DNA of 64,000 bases from Pseudohalioglobus sediminis (GTDB lineage Bacteria; Pseudomonadota; Gammaproteobacteria; Pseudomonadales; Halieaceae), in the NCBI RefSeq assembly GCF_008370495.1, contig NZ_VTUX01000003.1, positions 372,001 through 436,000 of the forward strand. The letters are read 5' to 3'. Under the pieces are notes generated by a model. It worked only from the letters and a program-made list of their open reading frames with translations. It ran no database searches and was not told the origin of the DNA. The translations under genes were made by a program, and so were the position numbers. Below are positions 25,410 through 34,189 of this stretch, piece by piece (the stretch's first letter is position 1; every line of letters begins with the position of its first letter).

Positions 25410-26579
25410 CTAATGCGACTTCCCGCCAGAGCGACGGGATAACCAGGATGCGGCATCCTTCCACATGGCGCCCTGGGCCCGGCTGCCGATAAAGACCCCC
25501 ATATGCCCGCCAGGCGCAATTCGGAATTCAGCGTCTTTGGAGGCGGTCACGTCTATACTGCGCCGGGCGACCTCGGGGGCCACGAGATTATCTGACTTGC
25601 CGGCAAAGACCAGCAGACTGGTTTTAATCCGATTCAGGCGTACTGGCATCCCTGCGACACTGACTTCACCTGTCGCCAAGCTGTTCTCCGCGAGCAAACT
25701 CGAGCCCATCTCACGGACAACGCCACCCGGGAAGCGCTGCAGGTTATTCATGTAATCGGAGGTCGTTGAATAATCTTCCAGGGACTGGCGATCTGCCATC
25801 CGCGTGACCAAATCCAGGTAAGTCGTCATGCTGCCAACGGGGTTGGTGGCCTTGAACATCAGTTTCGAAAGCCACGGAGGGAAAGAGAAGTGCTCGGACT
25901 TGAAACTGATATTGTGCAGCTTGGCGTAATTGCCCACCAGGTGCAACGGCCCACCCAATACCTGCGCCGCCTGCGCGAAAACACCCGCCCCGCTCGCCAT
26001 GTCGAAAGGGCTGGCGACCGTGATGATATTGCGCAGGTGCTTGTCTTCCACCATCCCCTGGTAAAAAAGCGTAAACAGTCCACCCATACACCATCCCATG
26101 ACAGAGATATCTCTCTCTCCCGAGTGCTCTCGTACCGCACTCAGTGCCGCTCCCATCATATCGTATGAATAATCTTTCATGCCCAGATGGGCATGCTTTT
26201 TTGTGGGCTTACCCCAGTCAATCAGATATACCTTGAATCCATGGGCGACCATGTACCGCACCAGGCTGCGCTGGGGAAGTAGATCGAAGGTGTCCGTGGG
26301 CACACCGATGGGTGGCACCAGTACCAGGGGCAAGCGATAGCGTTTGCGCTCCACCTTTTTGGTGGAGCCGTCGGCCAGCCTTATCTTGTCATCATCTGGC
26401 AGCTCATAGTAACGCACTGTCATCAGGTCACTGTCGTGAACCAGTTCGAACCAGGTTCGGCCCGACTTGATCAAGGTGTCTCTCTTGAACAGCCAGTCAA
26501 CCGTATTTGCTGCTCGCGTGGAAAACTGCTCGTTCGCAGCATTAAACTGCTTCAATAAAAGCTTATCAATGTCACTCAC
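25410..26579 (-). CDS. PhaC-like alpha/beta hydrolase with cysteine nucleophile
   Basis: This 389-residue protein has the polyhydroxyalkanoate-synthase fold: LVLVPPIGVPTDTFDLLPQRSLVRYMVAHGFKVYLIDWG is shared in blocks with PhaC, and the lipase box is GWCMGG with Cys as nucleophile. The Asp is in FAGKSDNLVAP and the His in GGHMGVF, completing a triad. It is short, like class III PhaC, but no PhaE partner is present, so it may be a thioester-transferring hydrolase rather than a polymer synthase. GTG 26579 has an excellent GGAGGT site inside the preceding gene and overlaps its stop by 8 bp, so it is translationally coupled to the WS/DGAT-like protein. Joint action of the two proteins on an acyl-CoA or ester is likely. 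Confidence 0.85.
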   Translation of the reverse strand: MSDIDKLLLKQFNAANEQFSTRAANTVDWLFKRDTLIKSGRTWFELVHDSDLMTVRYYELPDDDKIRLADGSTKKVERKRYRLPLVLVPPIGVPTDTFDLLPQRSLVRYMVAHGFKVYLIDWGKPTKKHAHLGMKDYSYDMMGAALSAVREHSGERDISVMGWCMGGLFTLFYQGMVEDKHLRNIITVASPFDMASGAGVFAQAAQVLGGPLHLVGNYAKLHNISFKSEHFSFPPWLSKLMFKATNPVGSMTTYLDLVTRMADRQSLEDYSTTSDYMNNLQRFPGGVVREMGSSLLAENSLATGEVSVAGMPVRLNRIKTSLLVFAGKSDNLVAPEVARRSIDVTASKDAEFRIAPGGHMGVFIGSRAQGAMWKDAASWLSRRSGGKSH

Positions 26580-27972
26580 GAAGACCTCCGTCTACCAAGG
26601 CGTACAATTTCTCCAGGTCATCCAGCGCCCTGCCCATATAAACCGCAATACGCTGCAGCCGGGGCAAGGTATCCCTCGCACCGGTAAGGGCTACATTCAA
26701 GGTATCGCCATAGCGAATGACATCAATACTCAGGGCACTGTGCTGCATTAATACGTTCAGGGAGTACAGTGCTTCGAGTCTGGCGCCTCGAAGAAAGACG
26801 GCATGTTTGGGGCCCGCGACTATGCCAGATATCGATAAATTGAACAGCGGAGGCACCAGGTTCCCCACCACCGGCAGTTGGCTACCGTAGATCGGGAGTG
26901 AGCGAGTGAACGTGTACGGAGCTACCGCATGATGCGGCAGATTCTCCACTTCCTCACGCAGGCTTTGCATGGAGCCCTTGATTGCATCTAGCCTCTCCTC
27001 TGGGTCACCGAGATGGGTATTCAAGGAAAGCCTCAGTCCCGCTATCGCATTGCTGGGTCCCAGTTCATCCTCATCATGCAGTTCGACCGGGACCCCGGCA
27101 ATCAGTGACTCCGTCGGCAGCGCGTTGTATTCCATAAAGAAACGCCTCAGCGCAGTACCACACAGATACATCAGAATATCTTCGATGCAGCTATCTGCGG
27201 CCTCGGCGAGTCGAGCCAGCCTCTGGATACCGAACTGTTGTGTGGCGATGCGTCGCTGATGATTGATTTTTCGATTAAGCGTCGATCTCGGGGTTTTGCC
27301 CGGTAACAAAAAGCTCGCAGCTTCCCTGGGGTTTTGAACGCTCCTGAACAAATCCCTTCCAATCCGGGTAGTGGATCGAAGCAGGTCGTTTGCCCCCTGG
27401 GAATGCCAGGAAACATATTCTTCCTCACCCGATGCCTGGTCGGGCGTGTGGGCAATCGTCCAGAAGGGTTTTATCTTGCGCTTCCTGGGATTGTCGCCCA
27501 GGAAGGACATCAATAGTGGCACTGCTGTAATACCCCTGGCCAAGGCCCTGTGCACTTTGAGATACACTGCAAACCGGTGAGCTTCCAGCCCTTCGATCAG
27601 GTGTATCTCCCACAGGGCCGAGTTCGGCCCAAGCGCTATACTGTGCAACCGAGACACCAGGCGTCCCAGCTGTCGCTCACCGCCAGGTTTTGGCAAGGCG
27701 TGATGTCTGAAATGCTCCTCGATATCGAAGTCACGGATCTTTTCAAATCTCGCGACAAAGTCAGGACCCGCACTCCACCGTTGATTCCAGGGGTATACCG
27801 GCCTGTTAAAGCTCCGCAGGTATTCCGCCAGTTCTTCCAGGTAGCCCTCTGCCGCTCGGGGGGGGATTTTGAACTGTGCCAGCACGCCGACATGCATTGG
27901 GGTCTCGTGTGTTTCCATAACCCTCCACATTGCATCCAGCGGTGCCATCTGAATTTTCTGTTGTCTGTTCAC
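26572..27972 (-). CDS. Wax ester synthase/diacylglycerol acyltransferase-like protein with degenerate active site
   Basis: This 466-residue protein has WS/DGAT architecture: N-terminal MAPLDAMWRVMETHETPMHVG, a condensation-type domain and a C-terminal DUF1298-like half with NLPHHAVAP and SISGIVAGPKHAVFLRGARL. The catalytic motif of the family is HHxxxDG; here the aligned sequence is HRALARG (residues 141-147), so the second His and the Asp are both Arg. I checked the codons directly: cac agg gcc ttg gcc agg ggt. Classical acyl transfer from acyl-CoA to an alcohol is therefore doubtful, and it may be a binding or regulatory partner. The start is GTG 27972 with GAGGTGA upstream. The next gene overlaps by 8 bp. 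Confidence 0.85.
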   Translation of the reverse strand: MNRQQKIQMAPLDAMWRVMETHETPMHVGVLAQFKIPPRAAEGYLEELAEYLRSFNRPVYPWNQRWSAGPDFVARFEKIRDFDIEEHFRHHALPKPGGERQLGRLVSRLHSIALGPNSALWEIHLIEGLEAHRFAVYLKVHRALARGITAVPLLMSFLGDNPRKRKIKPFWTIAHTPDQASGEEEYVSWHSQGANDLLRSTTRIGRDLFRSVQNPREAASFLLPGKTPRSTLNRKINHQRRIATQQFGIQRLARLAEAADSCIEDILMYLCGTALRRFFMEYNALPTESLIAGVPVELHDEDELGPSNAIAGLRLSLNTHLGDPEERLDAIKGSMQSLREEVENLPHHAVAPYTFTRSLPIYGSQLPVVGNLVPPLFNLSISGIVAGPKHAVFLRGARLEALYSLNVLMQHSALSIDVIRYGDTLNVALTGARDTLPRLQRIAVYMGRALDDLEKLYALVDGGLRE

Positions 27973-28018
27973 GTCTCACCTCAAGCTTGGAATAGCGCGC
28001 TCCTACAAGATACAGGCT

Positions 28019-28186
28019 CTACCTCCCCCGCCACCGAGGCTTGCGTTTCTGGGCAAATGCCGCAACACCTTCCTGCATATCCTGGCTTGTTAGCAGGCGG
28101 TTTATCGCATCAGCGGGGAAACGCACTGCCTCAACTGTATCGGCTATTTGTGCGGTCTCGCTGAGGAGTTGCATACTGCAGCTCAC
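28019..28186 (-). pseudogene. C-terminal crotonase (enoyl-CoA hydratase) relic or microprotein
   Basis: A short frame encodes about 51 residues from ATG 28174 (55 from GTG 28186) to TAG 28019. It ends with SQDMQEGVAAFAQKRKPRWRGR read as two blocks, DMQEGVAAF and KRKPRWRGR. This is the characteristic end of enoyl-CoA hydratase/isomerase family proteins; the whole hydratase core is missing. The GTG overlaps the thiolase-like stop as GTGA, so the tail could still be translated by coupling. It is most simply the remnant of a crotonase gene deleted between the thiolase-like and WS/DGAT-like genes. Confidence 0.7.
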
Positions 28187-29742
28187 GGAGGTGGGGGAAA
28201 CTGCAGATAGCTGAACCGGGTACCGGGGCCTGCGCTGGTTACATAGACGGTATTTCCGATCGGGTCATCGGCATGCATTCTCTGGGGTGTCTCAGCATCG
28301 CCCGGATCCGAATGGGCAATAAAACGCTTACCCTCTATGGTTCTCGCAACAATATAGGCTTTTTTTGGAATGCCTTTTTTATAATCGATGGAATAGGTTT
28401 CTATCACCGCCGGGCCCGACGCGTGTGGGTCTACCTCCGGGCAGGGCTCGCTATTGAACAGTGACTGCAGAGCCTTGTGATCACAGGATGACCACCCATT
28501 CTCAGGGGGCTCTGCTGAATACATTCCCACCGCATGCTTGGAAAGAACTCCGCCATTGGCTCCCACGAGCCCGTAACCAGTTCGTCTTTCTCGCAACTGT
28601 GAAGCCACATTCACGATAGAGTGCATTGAGTAGTTATTACCTGGCCCCCCAAAAAAAGGTAACCCCCCGGTCAGGGTCAGTGCCCTTCCACCAAGTGGAT
28701 CAATGCCCAGGGCTTCGCAGGCATTGAACACTGCTATGGGGAAACAGCTATACAGGTCCAGCAGGGATATCTCTTCCGGCGCCACGCCCGAAGACTCGAG
28801 AACAGCCCGGTAGGCAATCCTCATCGCCTCAGATGAAGCCAGATTCGGACGCTGCACGAGGTATCGGTCATGCACATTACTGCCCGTTACCGGAAATACC
28901 ATTTTTTCCCTGGGAACCCCTAACTCCAGGGCGCGTGCAACACTGGTCAGTACCACCGCCGCAGCCTGGTTTACGCCATCCTTGGCCACGAGATGCTTGG
29001 TATAGGGCGCTGATATCAGCGGGTTGGTATCACCGACCTCAATTAATTCTCCGCCATGGTACGCTTTGGGAAAAGCGGCCGCGGGATGCCGGGCTGCGAC
29101 TTCAGTAAAAGCCTGGAAAAGCTCTCCCATTTCATTGGTATATTGCTCCCGACTGATGCCGCGGGCACTTCGACGGGCATTCTCCAACAAGCCATACATC
29201 AGCGGTGCCGTGGCCAGGCCATTATCGATCTGCTGCCGATCGATAATACTGTCCAGTCCCAGTCCCCTGTCTTCTATCTGTCCGCCAGTATCGTCACCCC
29301 ACTGCAGTTTAATTTGCGCTCTTAGCGCAGACTTGATGGTGCCAATCGCCTCCCCCCCGACCAGGAGTACAATGCTGTTATCGCCAGCGGCGATTCGCTC
29401 CGAAAACTCTGTGACCAGCGCCTGGGGAGTATTCCCCCCGGCGTGACTGTAGATGGCCGCATGGGGCTGGGCGCCGATGCGGCGAGCGACAGCCCGGGGG
29501 TAATTATTCACACGCCCAAACGGGTTGGGGTACATGGGCGTGGAATCAGCAAAAGTCCGCACCACTGCCAACACGTCCAACGCTTCGATCACCTTGTCCG
29601 GAATGCCGCTGTCTCTACAGGCCGCAAGCGATGCCTGTTCCATCAGGTCCAGTGGGGAGGACGCGGTCGTCACATCCTTCGGCACCTGCTCACAGAGTTC
29701 TCCAATACCGATGATGACTGGCTGGCGATGTTTGTCGATCAA
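28183..29742 (-). CDS. Thiolase-like protein (TLP1-type) lacking the usual active-site cysteines
   Basis: The protein has 519 residues from TTG 29742, which has CAGGAG eight bases upstream; an ATG at 29799 would overlap the previous gene and lacks a site. The thiolase fold is recognisable (QPVIIGIGELCEQ, EISLLDLYSCFPIAVFNACEALGI, LTGGLPFFGGPGNNYSMHSI). A C-terminal extra domain (about 430-519, KGIPKKAYIVARTIEGKRFIAH) resembles the additional domain of thiolase-like protein type 1. The nucleophilic Cys expected near the N-terminal loop is replaced in SHAGGNTPQ, and the second, CxG, Cys is replaced in VGANGGVLSKHA. Standard thiolysis is therefore unlikely; a related retro-aldol or carrier role is conceivable. 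It lies between the acyl-CoA synthetase and the crotonase relic. Confidence 0.82.
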   Translation of the reverse strand: MIDKHRQPVIIGIGELCEQVPKDVTTASSPLDLMEQASLAACRDSGIPDKVIEALDVLAVVRTFADSTPMYPNPFGRVNNYPRAVARRIGAQPHAAIYSHAGGNTPQALVTEFSERIAAGDNSIVLLVGGEAIGTIKSALRAQIKLQWGDDTGGQIEDRGLGLDSIIDRQQIDNGLATAPLMYGLLENARRSARGISREQYTNEMGELFQAFTEVAARHPAAAFPKAYHGGELIEVGDTNPLISAPYTKHLVAKDGVNQAAAVVLTSVARALELGVPREKMVFPVTGSNVHDRYLVQRPNLASSEAMRIAYRAVLESSGVAPEEISLLDLYSCFPIAVFNACEALGIDPLGGRALTLTGGLPFFGGPGNNYSMHSIVNVASQLRERRTGYGLVGANGGVLSKHAVGMYSAEPPENGWSSCDHKALQSLFNSEPCPEVDPHASGPAVIETYSIDYKKGIPKKAYIVARTIEGKRFIAHSDPGDAETPQRMHADDPIGNTVYVTSAGPGTRFSYLQFPPPP

Positions 29743-29758
29743 GGTATATCTCCTGTAT

Positions 29759-31402
29759 TCAGCCGCCCTTTCCTGCTTCTTCAAGTGTCCTGACGGCATA
29801 GTCCGTGGTCATCTTGTAGTCTGCCTTTCCTGCGGCAGAGCGGAATATTTCAGGGACGAACAGCACATGCTTCGGTACTTTGTAATCTGCAAGTTCCACG
29901 CGCACATGCGCTTTGAACACTTCCTCATCCTGTTCTGCATTCGGCCCCAACCGGATCACCGCAGTAATCGCCTGCCCGAAGCGGTCATCTGGCACACCGA
30001 CGATCAGGCAGTCCGCCACATCGGGGTGAGCCCGCAGCGTGACCTCTATCTCTTCCGGAAAGACCTTTTCACCACCGGTGTTTATCGATACGTTGCCCCG
30101 GCCCAGAAAAATAACCGAGCCGTCTTCCTGAAACTCTACCCAGTCTCCCGGCCGGGAATAGCGCACCCCGTCTACGACGGTCATGGTCTGGGCAGTCTTT
30201 TCCTCATCTTTGTAATACCCGAGAGGAATAGCACCAGATACAGCGAGAAATCCTGTGTTGCCCGCTTTGGCTTCGACTTTATTCCAGTTTTCATCAAACA
30301 CCGTCGCTGCCGGAGTGAGGTGCATAGGCAAGCCTCTAGACTGGGATAAATCGCTCTCCAGGGTTGCGATAGACGCTGCAGATGCCGAAGACTCCGAGGA
30401 GCCGACAATATCAATGACTGTAAGGCCCGGACAATGCTTGAGGAACAGGGCCTTGTTCCGACTACTGAACAACATAGCGGATGATCGAAGCCCCTTAAGG
30501 GTAGCCAACTCGTATTTACCGGGATGGGCCTCCAACTCATCGACCAGGGGTTTGGCGAAGGCATCGCCGGCGATAGTGACATTGGCAATACTGTACTTGT
30601 CTATCGTCGCCAGTGTGAGCGCCGGGTCAAAACGCCTGCATCGCATCGAGACCACGGGATCCCCATAAGCAACAGAGGCGATGGAGGACCACACACCAGA
30701 CCCATGCATAAAGGGCAGCAAGGTCAGTGTCTTGTTCTTCCCTCCCTGCGGCGGCACATTCAGCTCAGTGAGGGTTTGCGGTGCCGGCGAAAACGGTGTC
30801 AGGGGGTTCGGGCCAATCATATTCCACAGTACGCCCTGCTCCCACATCACCCCTTTTGGCATTCCCGTTGTGCCACCGGTGTACATGAAGAACTGGTCAC
30901 TGCTGCTGCGCTCGATATCAAGCGGCTCACCATTCCCGGATTGAGCTGACTCATCGAAGGAATGAGACCAACTTTGTTCCAAGTTATCATCAGTTACTTC
31001 GATAAAATAGTCGGCGCTATCCAGTTGTGCCCGGGTGGTGCTGAGTGTGTCGGCAAACTCCGACTCGAATATCACGCACCGGGCGTCGCTGTTATTGAGA
31101 AGATAGGCCAACTCGCCCGCTTTGTAGCGATAGTTCACATTGACGTGTACCAGCCTGGCCTTAGCGAGGGCCACGGTAGCCACCAGATACTCCAGCCGGT
31201 TGCGCATATAAATGGCAACTTTGTCACCGGGCTCACACCCCATGGCCAACAGCGATCTGGCGAGGTTATTGGTTTGGTGCTTGAACTGGCCAACAGTGAG
31301 TGATCTCAAAAGCCCTTCGTGACCCTCCTCATAGACCAGGATAAAGTCAGGATCGACAACCCTGTCGACATTGTCGAACATGTCACCAAAATTTATAGTC
31401 AT
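29759..31402 (-). CDS. Acyl-CoA synthetase (AMP-forming)
   Basis: This 547-residue protein belongs to the ANL adenylate-forming superfamily. The phosphate-binding loop is FMYTGGTTGMPKGV (a GG replaces the commoner SG), the later motif is GDWVEFQEDGSVIFLGRGN, and the C-terminal lysine region is AAGKADYKMT. It should activate a carboxylic acid to its CoA thioester through an acyl-adenylate in the cytoplasm. The TGGTTG form and the N-terminal FGDMFDNVDRVV resemble the acyl-CoA synthetases seen in steroid and long-chain acid operons of actinobacteria and marine proteobacteria. It follows a small protein gene by 6 bp and precedes the thiolase-like gene by 16 bp. The acid substrate is unknown. Confidence 0.9.
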   Translation of the reverse strand: MTINFGDMFDNVDRVVDPDFILVYEEGHEGLLRSLTVGQFKHQTNNLARSLLAMGCEPGDKVAIYMRNRLEYLVATVALAKARLVHVNVNYRYKAGELAYLLNNSDARCVIFESEFADTLSTTRAQLDSADYFIEVTDDNLEQSWSHSFDESAQSGNGEPLDIERSSSDQFFMYTGGTTGMPKGVMWEQGVLWNMIGPNPLTPFSPAPQTLTELNVPPQGGKNKTLTLLPFMHGSGVWSSIASVAYGDPVVSMRCRRFDPALTLATIDKYSIANVTIAGDAFAKPLVDELEAHPGKYELATLKGLRSSAMLFSSRNKALFLKHCPGLTVIDIVGSSESSASAASIATLESDLSQSRGLPMHLTPAATVFDENWNKVEAKAGNTGFLAVSGAIPLGYYKDEEKTAQTMTVVDGVRYSRPGDWVEFQEDGSVIFLGRGNVSINTGGEKVFPEEIEVTLRAHPDVADCLIVGVPDDRFGQAITAVIRLGPNAEQDEEVFKAHVRVELADYKVPKHVLFVPEIFRSAAGKADYKMTTDYAVRTLEEAGKGG

Positions 31403-31408
31403 TTTTCT

Positions 31409-31621
31409 TTACTTCGAGCGCCTGAACAGAAATGTTAAGAGGAACATCCAGAAGCCGAACCCCTTGATCAGCTTAAACACCGTCCGGGCCTCTTCAGGAG
31501 ACAGCGCGCCTTTTACCGGCATAGCGCCCATTACCGTTCCGGTAAATTCCAGGTTGCTGCCATTGTGATCGAGAGACTTCACTTCCATCAGAACACTGCC
31601 ATCACTGCTGTAAACTTTCAT
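31409..31621 (-). CDS. Small conserved-looking protein of unknown function
   Basis: The protein has 70 residues from ATG 31621, with GGGAGAG upstream. An N-terminal soluble part is rich in beta-type sequence (MKVYSSDGSVLMEVKSL, NLEFTGTVMGAMP), and a C-terminal hydrophobic stretch GFGFWMFLLTFLF ends in RRSK, suggesting a tail-anchored membrane protein. I recognise no family. It sits between the CrtI-like oxidoreductase and an acyl-CoA synthetase with gaps of only 27 and 6 bp, so it is clearly part of the operon. Confidence 0.7.
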   Translation of the reverse strand: MKVYSSDGSVLMEVKSLDHNGSNLEFTGTVMGAMPVKGALSPEEARTVFKLIKGFGFWMFLLTFLFRRSK

Positions 31622-31648
31622 AAACACTCTCTCCCAATCGTGGAGACA

Positions 31649-33247
31649 TCAAATCATCATGGTTTTGGAGATATCCGCGCCGGCATCGTCCAGTATCTTC
31701 ATGGCCGTTGCGCGGCCGCCCCCAGTGATTGCACCGCCCGGGTGCATAAACGGACCGGCAAGGTACAGGCCATCTGCTCCGGGCACAGCGTACTGCGCCA
31801 GCCTGGGGGTAGGCCTGCGGCCGAGATATTGATGGATCCAGTTGCCGATGCCAAAAATATCTCCCTTCTGGAAGCTCGGTGACCATTCAGCCATATCTGC
31901 CGGAGACTCCGCGGCAGAGGCAATAATATTGTCGGAGTTCATGTTGGTGCAGTACTTGCTGTACTCCTGCATCATCCACTCCTTGTACTCGTCCCGGATT
32001 TCGCTGGACCAACCGTTAACATTGCGACCGCCGAGGGGCCCGGTATTTCTCAGCTCCAAAGGCGCAAAACAATAGAGGTAAAGCGTGTGTTTACCCACTG
32101 GTGCGCGGGAGGGGTCATGGTTCGTGTGGTGTGCAATCACCGCATTAAAATTAGAGGCCAGCTTGCCGCCCCGGCAATCGTCCAGACCTGCCTTCAGCCC
32201 AGCCATATTAGAAGGGACACACTCGACCAACAGCGACTTGTTGACCTCCGGGCACTTATAGCTTGGCGCTTCATGCAAGGCCCAGTGGGTATTTATCGCG
32301 CCGAATGAAGACAACTCGCAGCGCCTCGCCTCCGCGACCATATCCTCATCCAGGCCATCGACATAATCCCCCAGGAGGTGCGGGTGAATATTGGCTACCA
32401 CACACTTGCGGGCCTCCAATACCGCACCATCGGCCAGCTCTACCCCAGTAGTTTTGCCCCCGCTGGTGATCACTCGCTTCACCCAGGTATCAGTGCGTAT
32501 TTCGCCGCCGTGGTGCTCGATACAGCGGCCCAGGGCATCACTCAGGGCCTGCGTCCCGCCCCGAACGGAGGTTTCTTCCTGGGTGTGGGCAATGGCGGTC
32601 AACGCGTACAGATAGATACCCGTGCCCCGCTCATCCGGGTGGACCATACCTTCTGCCACCCACTTAATGAAATGCATGCGCACCTTCTCATGCTCAAACA
32701 TTTCGGTAATCATCTGGGTGGCGCTTTTCAGCATAGAGCCCACTACTTCCTGCCCCATCGGACTCTGGTCGAGCATGGCCATAAAGGGCCCAAAGGGCAG
32801 CGGGGGTTTAAATAAGCCAGCGGTGAACAGCGGCCCCATCTGGATGGTGCGATTAACAAAGGCCCGGTAGGTTTCCGCGTCTTTTTGTGAAAACTTGGCG
32901 ATGGTCTCACAGGTTTTGTCCAGGCTGACAAAGGTCCCCATCCAGGTCTCGTCATCGTAAAGCGAAACATAGGTGCCTTCCGGAGAATCGAACTCGAGAC
33001 CGAATTTGGACTGAAGCTCAAGCTCGTCGTTCTTGATCATGGGGTTTGCCATAATCAGGATCATTCCGGTCGCATGGGTATCGTGTAGAAAACCCGGTGC
33101 GGTCACTTCGCGACTGACTGCGCCCCCGCCGATGATGTCGTTCTTTTCCAGAACGCATACCTTCATACCGGACTTGGCCAGGTAGGCTGCAGTGGTTAGT
33201 GAGTTGTGACCTGCGCCTACAATCAGCGCGTCATAGGTAGTTGACAT
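31649..33247 (-). CDS. CrtI/phytoene-desaturase-like FAD-dependent oxidoreductase
   Basis: The protein has 532 residues from ATG 33247, which follows AAAGGATTAATC; a longer start eight codons upstream lacks a site. The N terminus has a strong FAD Rossmann motif YDALIVGAGHNSLTTAAYLAKSG then VCVLEKNDIIGGGA, and the C terminus has DGLYLAGPFMHPGGAITGGGRATA, the pattern of carotenoid desaturase/isomerase-like flavoproteins. The reaction is probably a desaturation or dehydrogenation of a hydrophobic substrate. It is the second gene after the SDR at 33289-34062 and shares its operator-bearing promoter. No other carotenoid synthesis gene is present, so a catabolic role is more likely. Confidence 0.87.
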   Translation of the reverse strand: MSTTYDALIVGAGHNSLTTAAYLAKSGMKVCVLEKNDIIGGGAVSREVTAPGFLHDTHATGMILIMANPMIKNDELELQSKFGLEFDSPEGTYVSLYDDETWMGTFVSLDKTCETIAKFSQKDAETYRAFVNRTIQMGPLFTAGLFKPPLPFGPFMAMLDQSPMGQEVVGSMLKSATQMITEMFEHEKVRMHFIKWVAEGMVHPDERGTGIYLYALTAIAHTQEETSVRGGTQALSDALGRCIEHHGGEIRTDTWVKRVITSGGKTTGVELADGAVLEARKCVVANIHPHLLGDYVDGLDEDMVAEARRCELSSFGAINTHWALHEAPSYKCPEVNKSLLVECVPSNMAGLKAGLDDCRGGKLASNFNAVIAHHTNHDPSRAPVGKHTLYLYCFAPLELRNTGPLGGRNVNGWSSEIRDEYKEWMMQEYSKYCTNMNSDNIIASAAESPADMAEWSPSFQKGDIFGIGNWIHQYLGRRPTPRLAQYAVPGADGLYLAGPFMHPGGAITGGGRATAMKILDDAGADISKTMMI

Positions 33248-33288
33248 GATTAATCCTTTTCGGTGAGACACTCCCAGAGGAGCATCTG

Positions 33289-34062
33289 CTATTGCAAAAT
33301 GCTCACACTATGCGCCGCGTCTATCGTCAGCACGGATCCAGACATATAGCTGGATGCGTCACTGGCCAGGAGCAGCAGTGGACCATCGAGTTCTTCCAGG
33401 TTGCCAAAACGACCGGCTGGCAGGCGGGACTTGGCGAGCTGCCCTTCTTCAGACTCCAGCCACCAACTGGTCAGCTTAGTTTCAAAATATCCGGGTGCCA
33501 TAGCATTAACCCGTATCCCATAGGGCATTAGATCCAGGGCCAGGGACTTCGTCATGTGCAATACCGCCGCCTTGGAAGCGCAGTAGTTTGATGACTCCGC
33601 TCTAGCCTGTAGGCCGAGAATCGAGGCTATATTGATAATTGATCCCGGTTTTTTCGCATCCACCAGACGTACCGCGCACTCTTTAGCTGCACGCCAAAGG
33701 CCACTGACATTGATATCCATCACGGAGGTGAACTGCTCGTCGCTCATGTCCAGTACGCTTGCCATGGACTGGATACCAGCGCAGTTCACCAGAATATCAA
33801 CGGTTCCGAATTCCGCCTCGGCCTTGTCAAAGGCCATAGCCACCGCTTCCTGATCGGTTACATCCGCACTGACGGCCAGTGCCTGGCCGCCAGATTCCGA
33901 GATCCTGCCTGCAACTTCTAACAAGGCATCCATCCGCCGGGCAACGCAGACAACCTTTGCGCCGTGCTCGGCAAGTACAGTGGCGAAGCGCTCGCCCAAA
34001 CCACTGCTTGCGCCGGAGACCATTGCCACCCTACCTTCTAATGAAAACATGTTCCTTGGCAT
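33289..34062 (-). CDS. Short-chain dehydrogenase/reductase (SDR)
   Basis: This 257-residue classical SDR has the cofactor motif VSGASSGLGERFA (TGxxxGxG form), NNAG equivalent VNCAGIQ, active-site Ser in NIASIL and Tyr/Lys in SNYCASKAAV. An acidic residue is not evident after the second strand (VCVARRMDAL), where Arg residues suggest NADP preference. It would oxidise a hydroxyl or reduce a carbonyl in the pathway. It is the first gene of the run extending down to 20801, with an operator-like AAACAAACAT element about 60 bp before the start. Confidence 0.9.
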   Translation of the reverse strand: MPRNMFSLEGRVAMVSGASSGLGERFATVLAEHGAKVVCVARRMDALLEVAGRISESGGQALAVSADVTDQEAVAMAFDKAEAEFGTVDILVNCAGIQSMASVLDMSDEQFTSVMDINVSGLWRAAKECAVRLVDAKKPGSIINIASILGLQARAESSNYCASKAAVLHMTKSLALDLMPYGIRVNAMAPGYFETKLTSWWLESEEGQLAKSRLPAGRFGNLEELDGPLLLLASDASSYMSGSVLTIDAAHSVSILQ

Positions 34063-34118
34063 TTCAGATCCCGACTTTCCGATTTCAATTTATCCCAATG
34101 CTATCACTCTAATCTTTT

Positions 34119-34138
34119 TTAAACAAGAATGTTTGTTT
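34119..34138 (-). promoter_or_regulatory. AAACAAACAT-type operator before the SDR-led operon
   Basis: On the minus strand AAACAAACATTCTTGTTTAA contains the dyad AAACA-n8-TGTTT. A TTGACA sequence lies just upstream on the same strand, so a bound repressor would overlap the promoter. The element matches those at 20699-20736, 49384-49421 and 54224-54243. Confidence 0.6.
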
Positions 34139-34189
34139 TTTATTTGTGTCAAATTCGAGCTCTGAACACAAGCTTTCCTGGCGAAGGCT

